This document shows positions 19,345 through 31,086 of a DNA stretch of 64,000 nt, one piece after another (the first letter of the stretch is position 1; every line of letters begins with the position of its first letter). The DNA comes from Pleurostoma richardsiae. Lineage: Eukaryota; Ascomycota; Sordariomycetes; Calosphaeriales; Pleurostomataceae. The notes under the pieces are model-generated. The model saw only the letters and a program-made list of their open reading frames with translations, was not told where the DNA came from and ran no database searches. The stretch lies in NCBI GenBank assembly GCA_030052745.1, contig JANBVO010000007.1, forward strand, positions 558,001-622,000, written 5' to 3'. The translations under genes were made by a program, and so were the position numbers.

Positions 19345-21214
19345 CTATCGCGCCTTTGGAGTGGCGAAGATATCTGGGCAGCGTTCAGTGGTCTGGTCAT
19401 CACTCAGCGACGGTCGATGCCGCGGATCACACAAAGGGACTCACCTGGAAAGTGCTCTTTCGCATATTGCTCGCAAGCCTAGGTTAAGGCGCGTTAGCAA
19501 TATTCCATTTCGCATACGGCGACAAGACTCTGGTTTGGCCAGATCATGGCAAGGAGAGCCTGGTGAAACGTCCGTGTTCAAGCAAAAGCAGAGTATGGCA
19601 CTCACCTTGGCAGGCTTGCCGACTTTCTGGCCAATGACTTTCCACTTATTGTTCTCGTACTCCTTGATGGCACTGAGGAGGGCCTGGCTCTGGAGACATC
19701 CAAGTCAGTTGATGCTAGAACACGGCCGGGAGGAATGGTGAGTAAAGGCGTCGATATACCTCGTCTTCGGCAAACTCTGCGTAATGCATATCCTGCAAGG
19801 TTGGTCAGCACACTGGACATTTGCCCGGGACTAAAGTGTCATGGATGTCTGCGAACCTTGTACCAGTGCTTCTTCACACTACCTTCCGTACGGCTGGGAA
19901 ATGTCTTTTCATAGTTAGCCACAGAACCGTATACCCGCGGGCCTGCAACAGAAAATCGGCAGACGACAAACCTTGGCGATCTCTGCCCAACTAGAGCCGG
20001 CATCTCTCATCTGCTTGAGGCGTAGTTCCTCCGCCGGAGTCCAAGGTGTGTTTGTTCGGCTCTTCTTGGCCGGGGGCTGGCTTGGGGTGGCGCCAGCATC
20101 GTCGGTCGGGCCAGCCTGCGGTACGGCCGAGGTAGGAGCCGAAGGTTGCGAGGCAGCAGTCGGAGGTGGCACCTGCTGAGCGGGTTGAGGTGTCTGTGGG
20201 GGTGGAGCTGACACGGCGGGTGGAGGTGGAGCGGCTTGGGGAGCGGGCCGCTTCCTCTGCCGAGACGGCGCCGGAGCCGGAGTGGGGGTCTGCTGCTGGG
20301 GCTGCGGCGCGGGTTGAGAAGCGGTCTGCGGCTGCGGCACGGTCATGGGAGGCTGGACAGCCGTCGGGTGCTGCTGGTGATGCTGCTGGGCAGCAGGCTG
20401 ATGGGGCGGCGGGGCATAGCGATAAGGGTCCATCTGGTCATTGCGACGGCCCATATCCTGCTGGTACGTGTGCGGCGTGCTGTACCAAGAGGGTGTGTTA
20501 GCGAAGGGCGACTGCTGTGCCTGGCCCTGCAGCGAGGGCATCGCGGGGGATTGTTGTGGTGGCCATGATGGCTGCTGCACAACGTCGGCCCTCGACTTCT
20601 TCATGGAGAAGGCGAGGACGACGGCGAGCGGTCGTCAAGGGCTCGGAGGAGGTAGGGGCGGGGTGTGAAATGGGCAGCACCAGCGCAGGGCAGTGGTGGA
20701 GCCCGAGGACAACAGGGCGACGGGAAGACGGCTTGGGGATTGTTTGGCATTCAGTGTGATCCAGCGTCGCCCGTGGTGCGTTGTTCTAGCAGTGCTCCCA
20801 TGCTTGCAACATCGAAGAGCGAGAGAGAGACCAGGGCCACGGAGGAGTAGGAGTACATGGGGTACATATACAAAAGGGTCAAGCAGGTAGACAGGCGGTA
20901 GGCGGGAGGGACAGGGTCTTGTGCGGTGCGGGCAAGTAGCGCAGGCCGTTGTGTGTGTGGATGCGCATGTACAAGCAGGATGTATCTACCCTCTGTGCCT
21001 TTGGGGGGGCCAGGGAGGAGGGGAAGCAAGAGAAACGGGCTGGGGTCTGAGGCAGAGCGGAGAGGGTGAGAGGGGAGAGGGGAGAGGGGAGGGCGGAGGG
21101 GGATACGACAGAGATACTTAGGAAGGGGGTCACTACTCACTGCATCTCATTGGGGTGGTTGGTGGAGTTCTGGTAGATGTACTCCGGCACAGGGCCGACC
21201 TGCCACTGCTGCAT
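19345..21214 (-). CDS. SANT/Myb domain protein with Gln/Pro-rich N-terminus, seven exons
   Basis: Putative nuclear DNA-binding regulator, 269 aa. Exons: 21214-21141, 20479-19972, 19904-19857, 19792-19760, 19689-19606, 19478-19445, 19373-19345. Exon 1 encodes MQQWQVGPVPEYIYQNS followed by STNHPNEM; its donor GTGAGT pairs in frame with TACAG at 20480, which has GCTAAC 18 nt upstream, giving a 661-bp first intron. The long frame alone could instead start at an ATG at 20604 (MKKSRADV). A Gln/Pro-rich segment and basic KKSRTNTPWTPAEELRLKQM precede the first SANT-like repeat, whose recognition helix is rebuilt by splicing (SWAEIAK, TFPSRTEGSVKKHWYKDMHY). A second repeat follows (LLSAIKEYENNKWKVIGQKV, KACEQYAKEHFP). 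The last exon is uncertain: the unspliced alternative stops at about 19404. Confidence 0.82.
21003..21110. repeat. G/A-rich strand-asymmetric tract in the first Myb intron
   Basis: Imperfect GAGGG/GGGAGA repeats on the plus strand within the 661-bp intron, so C/T-rich in the transcript. Such tracts can form G-quadruplex or triplex DNA. Confidence 0.6.
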
Positions 21215-23300
21215 GATCTAGAAGTTGGGTGGACCAAACGTCAGTAAAGAGTTACCAAGAAATGCTGTGACCAGCAAGTATATAGAATAGCAGCGGGTGA
21301 GAGAAGGTAGATGGAGATTGAGCGGGCGCCTCGCTCGCACTGCCAAAAGCCATCTCATCTCGCGGGTACTGGCGGGCGGTATCGACGGAATCTCTGGCCG
21401 CCGCGCATCACACGAGCCTTCTGCCGGGCAGCTTTTACGCGCCAGCCAAGCTGAGCTTCATTCGCCCTCAACGGGATGGAGCGCGAGGCTGGCGGACTGC
21501 TGTTGCGCCAGAGAGCGAGCCATGTCCCTGCTGCAGGATTCCTGCTACGCCTTTTGCAGGCGAGGCAGCAGGACAGCTGACGAGACAGGGTTTGGCATTG
21601 TGTGTGTGTGTGTGTGTGTTATGTGTGTGTGTGTGTGCGCGCGCGCGCGAAAGCGCGTGCGTGCGTTCTGCCGGAACGGCCGCTCAGTGACGCAGCGGGA
21701 GATCCGCGAGAATAAGGCGACGACAGATTGATTGCTTTTCATCGCAATCGCACCGATGCGACTCGATCCCATCGCTGGAGATCGAGTGCCATGGACTCGG
21801 GAGACCCAGGCGCGCTGATTGACATTGAAGAAACGGGAAGTATACTTACGGGCAAGTAGTTTTAATTCACTGCTGGTGCATAAAAGTCGAAGGTGATAAT
21901 TGTGGATTTTTTTCTTGTTGTTGCGAAAGTACTCGCAAGTGACCACGGCTGGGAGGAAGTCGACTTAACACGCAGCCGGAAAAGCGCGCTTGGGCGAGGT
22001 ACCAATGCTGGCCACGGCTGGGGACGCGGAGGGGAAGGGCTAATCAGGATCAGGATCTTCCCACCCTGGAGTTAGTACGGGATACTTCGGTACGGAGTAG
22101 AGGTCTAAGGTAGCAGAAAGAAGAGGTCAAAGGTGAGGTGAGGTACTCGGCCGAAGCTGTGCAAGGCCAGGAAGTCGAGGCAAAGCGCAGGGTAAGGTGA
22201 AGGTAAAAATGGAGGCCACCTTCAGGTAGGTAGCAGGTGAGGTGTCGTTCTAGCGAGGTACGGATACAGGTGAGGTAGAGTGAATTGAGGGGAACCTGAA
22301 TGAGCGGAGGGAGGGGACGAGATGAAAAAGAGGTGGCAGGTAGCAGTGCGGTAGTAGAAACAGGAAACGCAGGTCGCGCGTCAGGCGAGGTACGTATCCA
22401 CCAGCTGCGCTCCGTCCGCGTGTGGAGAGACCCGAAGGACCCCGGGCTTTTTCGCGCGCGAGGAATGGCGATGGCTGGTCTGGTGACGTTCGCAGTCAAA
22501 AGAGACTCGCCGGCGGCAACCCTTGCGACACGCGCAGCCGGAAATGGACGTGCAAGATCTCGGAGGCTGAGGGAAGGGAGCAAACGCCACTGTCCTCGGT
22601 CTTCACGTCGCTCTCTGTCTCTCTGCGCATTTACGGAACCAGTGACGCTGCGATGAATGGAAAGACGCCGGAAGGGGAGGAACAGAATTTTGCTGATGAC
22701 GTGACGCGCATGAGGAGATGGGAGAGCGGCTTTGCTGTGCTGACTGACTGGCTGACGTACCTGGTCACGAAGAGACTGCAAGATCTTCGCTGCGTCTGCA
22801 CTGTCGTGGCAGTGAAAGTGACCTCCCAGAAACGCCCGAGATTGGGCAAGCGTGGGAGGTGAAATGAAGACCTTGTCGCGTTTAACGCTGCGATGCGCGC
22901 AAAGGGACCGTTTCCGAGTCTCGACACTCGTGGATCTGACGTTGGAAGGAAAGCGAAGGTCTCGAGATGTTGATGGACTTGACGGGGACTTGGTTGGGTA
23001 CTTGTGGCAGAAGTCACTTGGAGGTTCTGGAGCCTTGCTGTTTTCCTGACCCAAAACCCGTTGGAATTGCTGGGGGTGGGTTTTCTGTGCTGAACGGGCG
23101 TGAGGTCGGGTGGGAACAAGGGTTGGGTACGAAGAGTGACTGTGACTTTGTACTGGGAAAAGTGGACGAGAGCAGGAAGTGAGGAAGGGAAAAGGGCAGA
23201 ACGAGGGGGAGGGGGAAGGAACTTCCAAGGTTGGCAGAAGTACCTTTTGCTTTGTAACTTTTCTCTGCACGCTCGTTTCTGACACCCTGGGTGACGACGA
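21215..23300 (-). promoter_or_regulatory. Probable long 5' leader and promoter of the SANT/Myb gene
   Basis: About 2 kb upstream of the minus-strand Myb start. The sense strand is C/T-rich, as in long fungal mRNA leaders. It includes a TG/CG dinucleotide tract (21599-21665) and repeated AGGTGAGGTA-like words (about 22120-22290). A long minus-strand open frame (22050-23285) begins without an ATG and reads as low-complexity Ser/Pro/Arg; I treat it as non-coding. Confidence 0.4.
21599..21665. repeat. (TG)n-(CG)n alternating dinucleotide tract
   Basis: Alternating purine-pyrimidine: TG repeats interrupted once, then eight or so CG steps and a GTGC tail. This is a classic Z-DNA-prone sequence, about 390 bp upstream of the Myb start codon. 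Confidence 0.9.
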
Positions 23301-26300
23301 TCGTTTGCACCTTATATTTTAGGCATCAACAAGACCCAACGCGGGAGGCGAAAGAGACCTGGCCACAAGTACCCGAGGTCTCGATGCGCCTGCCCAGCTG
23401 CCCAGCCACCTCGTGCACGGGTCGCTGAAGAGTCGTCGACGATCCCGGTTTGCTGAAATGCAGTAGTGGGGCGGCTGAGCCACTCAGAACGCTCCGATGT
23501 CACTCACAATCTTTTTACGAAGCGCAGCGCAAATTACTCGATGCAGTGCCCTCTGCAGACTCAGATGCTAACTGAGATGCCAGTCGCAGCTTCTTTCAAA
23601 ATGCGAGAGATTGCCAGGATGTAGGAAGAAGACGTTCCTCTGTCGCGCGGCTTGTCTACCAAGGAAGGCAGTCACTATTACCTAGGTACCTTCTTAGGTA
23701 CTTAGGTAGGTAACTACCTGAAAAGTAACTACCTAGGCAAGGTGTAGTACTTTACCGTAGTACAACACGCATGTACCGACTGTTTTCCAAGTTTAAGTGG
23801 GGACACGGGCAGAGCTACATCCCGTGCTATTGGCGGCTATCTGCCGTGCCATAAGATGGAATGGAACCCGGAGGGCATATCGACCGGTACATGGGTACAA
23901 CGCCCTCCGGTGAGGTGCAGGTACCTATACCTCCTTACTTACTCTACCTGGGAGTCAGCGTCGGTTCGATCGATGCTCCATCGCTATTATGTACTCCGTA
24001 GATGGAGATGCGAATGGCCTCCCCTCTTATGTCGTCTGCAAGATCCCATCCGGTCAGCCTATCATTCAGGGGCGGCGTCTGTCACCTTGTACATTCAGAC
24101 GCTGTGGAGTGTGTGATGGGTGTCTTATCTGCAGCCGGGCATGTACAGAAGAATAATCAGAGAAAGAAAGGCATTCCAGATTCGTTTGCACGTCCTCAGG
24201 AACAACTTGGCATGTGTCCTTGCAGGTTTGCATGTGTCCGCAGCCAAATTGGACGGCATCTCCCTACCTACTTGGACGAGGAGGAGCAGAAGCTGCAAGA
24301 TCCTAGGCAATCTGGCATTAAATCATGGCGTTACACCGCCTCGACATGGCTACTCGCTCACTGGTGACCCTCCACATACTCATGATAGATATCTCCTCGA
24401 GAAGACGGAAAGGCTTTGCCTCCTCTCGATGCTATCTGCTGCTTCCCGCCAGTGCTACGCGGATGACCGCACCGCGCTGAGCAGGCCCACGCACCACAGG
24501 CGACGTGTTATTTCGTGCTCTATCCTCATGTACTCGTGAGATCGCAGCACAAGCGGCTTTCTAGTACATGAGGAGTCCTAGTGCGGTCAATATCCGGTAT
24601 TTTAAGGAGAGGTGCTCGCGCCCCCACAAGCAGGGTCTGGGGGTGTTTAGTTGAGTACTTTGACGCCAGGTATCTGGAGGTATCGCAGCCCTGTGAAGTC
24701 CCCGCTCCCACGATGGATCTCCCGAGGGCGGGGCGGAGCTCATGCCCCCTTCTGCTTCTCGGCCGATACTTCCACTACCGTCCGATGGAATGACCCCGGG
24801 ATAGGCGCCGGGAGTCCGGAGTCCCCTTGAGACCTCTTGCGGGAAGTTGGCCTCTCGGGAAGCTTCCAAAGTCTGACTGTATTTGGCAATGCAGACGTTG
24901 CTACTGTCGGTAGTGGTGCTCACGCGCGGACAACATCGAGGGCCTTCATTTCGGCTACCTTGCTCTTTGCCAGCCCGACATCCGGGCTCTCCCCGGGATC
25001 CGCAGCTCAAGTGGGACTGCCGGTCCGGACCGCCATGCCTAGAGCCTGTTGCGTCGTCGAGTAATTAACGGCGTATACTCTCGAAGCTAAGCTTGGGGTG
25101 CCGATTCCAGGATTTTGGGGTATAATCTGCGCTCCTGTGACGAAGAGCATGATGCGCCAATGTCAATACTTCCACGCGGTCCGTCCTTGCCCCGGCCGGG
25201 TAGCATGCGCCTAGGATTCGAGAGCACTACAACATTCACCGGAATAACCCAAAAGCTTGAGGATTGCAAACTGAGTGAGGGGTTTCGCACCCGTCACGAG
25301 TCGTCTCAGCGCGCAGCTACAGGCACTCCGCCGTCCTCCATGCAACCCTCTTCCTTAGACCACTGAGGGAGTCTATGATTATAATACACATCAACATCCA
25401 GGATTTGACTGAACTCGCAGGCCAACACGCGTCTGATACACCACCATGCAGCGTCTGACGAATGGGATGCTAGGGACCAGAAGGACTCGGAAGCCGTAAC
25501 AACGTTCGTCACCTCGAAAGGAGTCTGCAGGCAGCCTTCCCTTGCCTCTTCCTCGGGCGAGACCATACAGAAGAAGCGGTGAGCACTGAGCAGGGCTCCC
25601 GGGGGTATCTTCTGACTTTATCTACCTCTGCCGCGCGTCGGCGGCACTGCTATCTATGTATGGTCTTCCCAACCCTGTCACGATTCCCACGCAAGCTGAC
25701 CGGGACCATAGTCCTGCACCCTTGTGAGCAGATACGAAAGTACGGATACAACCCTGGATGCTTGGGTATGCTTGGCTTAAGCACCACTACGGGCTGAAAC
25801 CGAGTCCGTAGCAGCCTGGCGGTGTCACCGACGAGATGCGTTTGAGGGTCGCGGCTCTAGAGTGGGTGGGGCTCTTGGTTGTCACGGACGTCCCTCCAAG
25901 TCCCCTCTCCCACGCTTGCAAGTCCTGCCTGCTTGGCCATGATACATACATTGGTCGAATTACGGGTATGGTCTAGATCTCCGATGACAGGAGGGGAAGC
26001 GAAACCGTCAGTCGCGGCCAAAGATCGGACGACTTCGTTCATGCGCGCCATAGTGTCTCATCAATTTGTTTCCGTCCACGACCTTCCCCAGTGTCGTGTT
26101 TTACTCACATCTCTGTCACAGCCGGTCATGCTTCATGGGGTCTCAACTCTCAACGCATGACGTGCATATTTCTGTGGTTGGTATGGAGAACAACTTCTCC
26201 TCGACGTGTTCCGCATTTTCTGTTACCATCAACGAGGACGTGGTGCTTGAGCCAACTCCGAGCGCATTTGAGAGTTATGGCACCCGACCGACACATTACT

Positions 26301-29300
26301 CACTAGCCCATACCAGAGGATTATTCGCTTCTTTTTGCCCTTGCTCCCATTCTCCTTTGTGACAAGGCCCTTAGGACCTGCACCTTTCCAGTTTCCTTTA
26401 CTAAGATCTAGGGTCCAGAGCTGCTTGAGATCAGAGTTTCCCACACTACCTCAGGTATAGGACTGCGTACGGTAATATATGAGCTCCGGACAGATATAGA
26501 GCCTTGGGAGACTCCGGGAGCGGTGGGGTCTGAGACATGCTCATCTGCCAGAATCACAGGTCACGTTCCCAGGTTTCAGTGCGCATCAGGATAATGCTGG
26601 TGAAGACAAAGAGTGATGGCTCGCCCAAAGACACGCAGGATTGTAGAAAGCCGAGTCGGTGAACCGGTCAGTTTCGAGCCCTGCCGGTCCACAGGTCTTC
26701 CATTAGGGAGCGACTACAATGGTGGTCGAAGCGGCATAGGGGCTTTCGTCCTGTCTCTTCATCCCGTCCGAGCTGTCAACAGCCTCGGCCTAACGTGCGA
26801 TGGTGTGGATCATCATCTGAAAGTTCATGCCCAGAGAGATGAAGGACGGCTTCGCTCAGTCTTATGATCGCTGCCTCAACCGTCTCTCTGCAAAGGATGG
26901 TAAATGCCTCGATCAGACGTCTGGTAGGATCACCATCTAGAAAATTCTGCGAGCCCGGCTTTGGCTGGCCCTGTTCCAGTTGTCGTATTGATCTCGCAAT
27001 GGGCGACAGGCGCAGATATGGCGGCGTCTGCTTTCTTCCTTACTATACACGTCCGCAGCCCTAGTGCTACCTAGAACCTTGGTACGAACGAAGCGCTCTA
27101 AGCTACAAGAGAACGAGACGCACTACAAAATTGGTTTCGACAGAAGTTCTGTCGCTCGCCGCGCGTCGAGCCTCATGAACCGAACACGAGCATTCCACGG
27201 ACCCCACGTGGCGAGTGTCTCTTATTACAAGGAAGGACAATACAATGTAGCTTGTGAAGGTCAACCTAACACGACAGCAGGCACGAGGGAGGGGGGTGGA
27301 GGGACTGACTCTGTCCAGAGCCGAGCCCGTCTTCAAGCATCCATGGCCATGAAGCACTTTTCTTAACAGACGCGGAGCGTGAGGGAGGACGACAGAAGAA
27401 GAGACGACGTCGACGAGAGAGGTCGAGTCAAGGTTGAGGTTCAAAACAGGGGTCTACGGCGGCGAGGGAGGCCAGCATGGGTCAGGGCTGATACCAAGTT
27501 GAAATTGCACCAACCCGTAAGCGAGTTTCAAGGGCGTCGAGCCCAGGGCCGGAAACCGATCGGACGTTGCAGGGGTGTGAGAAGGGGGCGCTAACCCCGC
27601 CGGTGAAGCGCGTATGCAACAACACTGGCCCATTTAGGATGTCTCTTGTTCCGACGCCGTCGGTGGCCGGGGACTCGACAATGACGAAGACCATCACGGC
27701 GATGGTGAGGAGGGTTGTTGTAGTTCGCCGTACTGTCGGGGCGGAGCTTGTATGCGGCCCATTCGACGGCATTGTGCGTGCCTCTGTGCTGGGTTGTACA
27801 CAGGTCTTCCCATCTTCCTTCTTGTTTCCTTACAAGTGGCTAGGCAGCTTACGTAGATTGTCCGGCGAAGTCCTTGAGCAGCATTACTACTGAAGATGAT
27901 GCTTGAGTGTCTCCCTGAAAATAGCAACACAGCTGTCGATTAACTAGACGACAAGGAGACCCAGTGTCCCTGTCCTCAGGTGGGAGAGAGAAGAAACAAG
28001 TTCATGTTTCAACGGGCCTCATGCCAAACCAAACAGCCGGGGCTCCGGATAGGGTCAATAACAACTGCAGCGAACAATATGTATGCGGCGCCACAGATCT
28101 GGAGTTAGGGGGGCTAACTGGTTCCCTTGCCCGCAGTCGCAGAGTGGACTGGGGTGCCGAGATTGCAGGGGTGCGCCGGGCCAATCGCTGCGCTGCCAGC
28201 CAGGCCCACTTGGCCAGGCGCCAGTTCGGGACGGCTGAAGCAGCACCGACCACAGAGCCCCACCACCATCCAGACGTCAGTTCAAGTCCAGGGACGGACT
28301 CTGCTCTACTGCACTGCTCCCCCTGCTGCATGCACATTGTATGTCTCTCTCCTCACTGCCAACCTTACCCGATACCACGGAGAACGGAGAACGGAGACGC
28401 ATCGCTGCCTCTGCCGGGCACAAGACCATGGACCCATGCTCCAACGTCGATGGGGTTGGCCCGCAGCGGCTGCTGCAGCCTTAGAAACGACCGATTGCTG
28501 GCCCCTGCTGCTCAAACGAGACGGAGGACAAATCGAACAAGACGACGACCCTCTTCCCGACCGTCGACAAGGAAACTCAAAACGAATGGGCGCCTTCACG
28601 GGCTCGGATGTGTCTTGAGATTGTTCTGTTTACCGCCTGCCTCCCGGTCTCTGTCCTTTCTGGTGCCGCTCTCCATGTTCATCATCATCCTGTGGCGTGG
28701 CCGCGGTCATGGTGATCCCCCGGTCGAGTCTCCCAGCTTAAGCAGTCCAGTGTGTACGCAGTAAGTGGTCCAGGGACGATCGGTTGCCCTCGGCATGATT
28801 TGATCCATCAGATCATCCACACTCCGCTTGGACCGGGCAGGCACTCCAGGCGGCGCCGGGGTCCCCAGGGGATGACCTGCAGCTCATTGAAAGCAACACG
28901 ACTTGACGTTCCGTGTTGCCGAGTCTATACTTGTTCCCCTTTAGAGTCTGCTTGTCTGTGGGCACGCGTAGGCTTGCATTACCATGCAGAAAAAGAATAC
29001 TGCAGGAAGCCAGCAAGACATCGACATAAAAATCTAAAGCTAAAGGCCTGGATTCGTGTAAGCGAACAACTCAGTTATGCTTCCCTGTCAACCGGATGCA
29101 CCCACCTGGCTAAGCACCCCTGGCTTCCCTCCTCAGTCGATCTGGGGGTTTTCCTCTTTCTTAATTTGGGTCCCAAGAGCGGTCTGTAACAGGGCTAGGG
29201 TTTGCGGTGTGCAAGACCCCCTGTCTTCCAAGTGGGTGGGCCGTGGGCGTGAGCCCGAGCATCATGCGCTCTTTGCCCCGGGGCTCCTACAGGGCGATAG

Positions 29301-29914
29301 GGCGGTGCATTATTATCCTCCCCCTCCCCCTCAGCCGTCTCTTCTTCCTGTTTACCTTCTCTCTCCACCCAAGGTTATACCTGAGATCATCCTCTGCTTG
29401 ATCACGACGCTGTTGCGTGTGTGTCCCTTTCTTTTTCGTTTCTTTGACCGCAGCTAAACCCTTACACTCTTTTATGTTGACCAACTGGATTGGCTGCTTA
29501 CACTCTTTTGGAAACATACGCACGCGTTCGATTCATTGGGTTGATCTGCTTCTTTACTACTTCTTTAACTTACATTTTCGTCTTCCTCTCCGGGTTCTTC
29601 CTTCCAAACACGCTCTCCTGCTTGCCTTGCCTACAAAGCCGGACAACGAAAACTTGCCGGGCTCTTTTGGTCCTTCAGGAGACGGTATCTTCGTTGTTTG
29701 AGAGGGTGCAAGAGTGGCAGATAACCCGAGGGCTCCCCCGACGACTTGATACCAACGATTTTAACTCTGCGGCTACGGTCACTTCGATTCTTGAAGCAGC
29801 AGAGACTGCTACTTTTTTCTGGACTTCTGATTTTCGATTCTTTGGACACCACGCCAGCGGACGATCGAAGTTCAGACCAAACTTGGAGGCACTGACCTGG
29901 GAAATCCGGACACC
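23301..29914. other. 6.6-kb region without a convincing gene, upstream of the plus-strand Myb gene
   Basis: No frame in this stretch shows a known motif or consistent splice structure on either strand. A TACCTA/TAGGTA island lies at 23681-23760. The last 800 bp (about 29100-29914) are CT-rich and look like the 5' leader of the Myb gene at 29915. A frame at 27964-28764 (266 codons, non-ATG start) is compositionally random. No transposon ends, tRNA or rRNA recognised. Confidence 0.5.
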
Positions 29915-31086
29915 ATGTCTCCGACCATGCATATGCCTGCTCCCCCGGCTGTACCCTACACGCCAACCACCGACATCATGGACCGCCATGAGTACGGTAT
30001 CAGCAAAAACCGGAAGGTAACGTCGACCGGCGGTGGGAGAGCCTGGAGCGAGGATGAGGTATGTCAAGACTCGATGTCTCGTCGGTGTCAAAGTCACCCG
30101 GATCAAGCAAGGCCTTCGTGATATTAGAGCTGTGTCGAAGAAGATGTAAGTCAGCTGACATTTGCTGGGCCGAACAGGAAGTCTATCTGCTACAGACCCG
30201 CCTCCAGAAGATGCCATATAAGCATATTGCCGCTCACTTGAAAAAGACAGAGCTGGCCTGCCGGCTGCACTATCATCAGCTCAGCCATGGTAGCAACCGC
30301 CGCAAGCGCACGACATCCATGTCATCTGGATCCTCTTCGGGCGGTCACTCACCTATTCTGCCGGCGGTCCCGAGCCCGATTCATGAGTCTTCGAGTCGAT
30401 CGGTCTCTCCACCGGGCAGCGCTGGGAGCTATGGGCCCCCGTCGCCCGTACAACTGCCCAGCATCATAGCTGCAAGCAGTGGTGCCTCACCGCGTCTGCC
30501 CGCGATTCTTCCGAAACCGGCTTCTATGACTCTCGCTCTTGCTAACGCCTCCTCGAACACCTCTTCCGGATACCCAACGCCGATTCCAGAAGTCCACCCC
30601 CAGCAGCACAGTGCTCCGCTGCTGCCTTCCACCAGCTTTGCCAAGGCTGCTGCCCATACCCCGACTGCAGCCACCGCGCCTCACAGTGCCACAATGGCAC
30701 CTCTGCGCCTGGATTGCTCAGCTCTGCCGCCTCCGCCCCAGTCGGCTGGCATCGCGCAGCCCGTCGACATGTCCCGTCTGCACGCTATCTACAACGCCCA
30801 CCGTAACTCCTTCTGGTCAGCCATTGCGTCCGACTATGGCACTGGTGTCAACCCCGCTATTCTTGAGCAGGCATGGAAGAACGGGATGTCTGGCTACTAT
30901 GGCCAGACGGCGACGCCCATTACGCCGGTTGGCAGTCCTGATGACCGCGACGCATACGGCCCCAAGCCAGACAAGACGCGCATCTCAGCGATCTTGGGCA
31001 TTGATGCGAATCCTCGGAGCCCCAGGGAGAGAGAGATGGTGAGGAGGCTTGAGGAGGAGAGGGTGATGGTTGGCGTTGGCGCTTAA
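29915..31086 (+). CDS. Fungal SANT/Myb-like DNA-binding protein, two exons
   Basis: Exons 29915-30058 and 30178-31086, with a 119-bp intron (donor GTATGT, branch CAGCTGAC, acceptor ACAG), give 350 aa. The intron interrupts the Myb domain: GGGRAWSEDE (exon 1) continues into EVYLLQTRLQKMPYKHIAAH and LKKTELACRLHYHQLSHGSN. The spaced aromatic residues and the helix LKKTELACRLHYHQL match a single SANT repeat; a basic NRRKR follows. The rest is Ser/Pro-rich, with an ordered C-terminal block (RLHAIYNAHRNSFWSAIAS, NPAILEQAWKNGMSGYYGQ) and a conserved-looking end (RISAILGIDANPRSPRERE). Predicted nuclear regulator of unknown targets. The CT-rich leader and long upstream region suit a regulated developmental gene. 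Confidence 0.88.

Noticed and set aside
22050-23285. 411-codon minus-strand open frame
   Set aside because: It starts without an ATG, is Ser/Pro/Arg-rich with no motif, and lies in C/T-rich DNA upstream of the Myb gene, which naturally lacks stops on that strand.
25070-25140. Possible tRNA or 5S rRNA
   Set aside because: No paired A/B box with a cloverleaf or 5S internal control region could be drawn here; scanning by eye found no tRNA elsewhere in the window either.
27964-28764. 266-codon plus-strand open frame
   Set aside because: Non-ATG start, random composition, no motif, overlapped by other frames of equal quality.
23301-29914. Decayed transposon or RIP-mutated repeat
   Set aside because: No long repeats, terminal repeats or AT-rich TA-biased stretch typical of RIP; base composition resembles the rest of the window.
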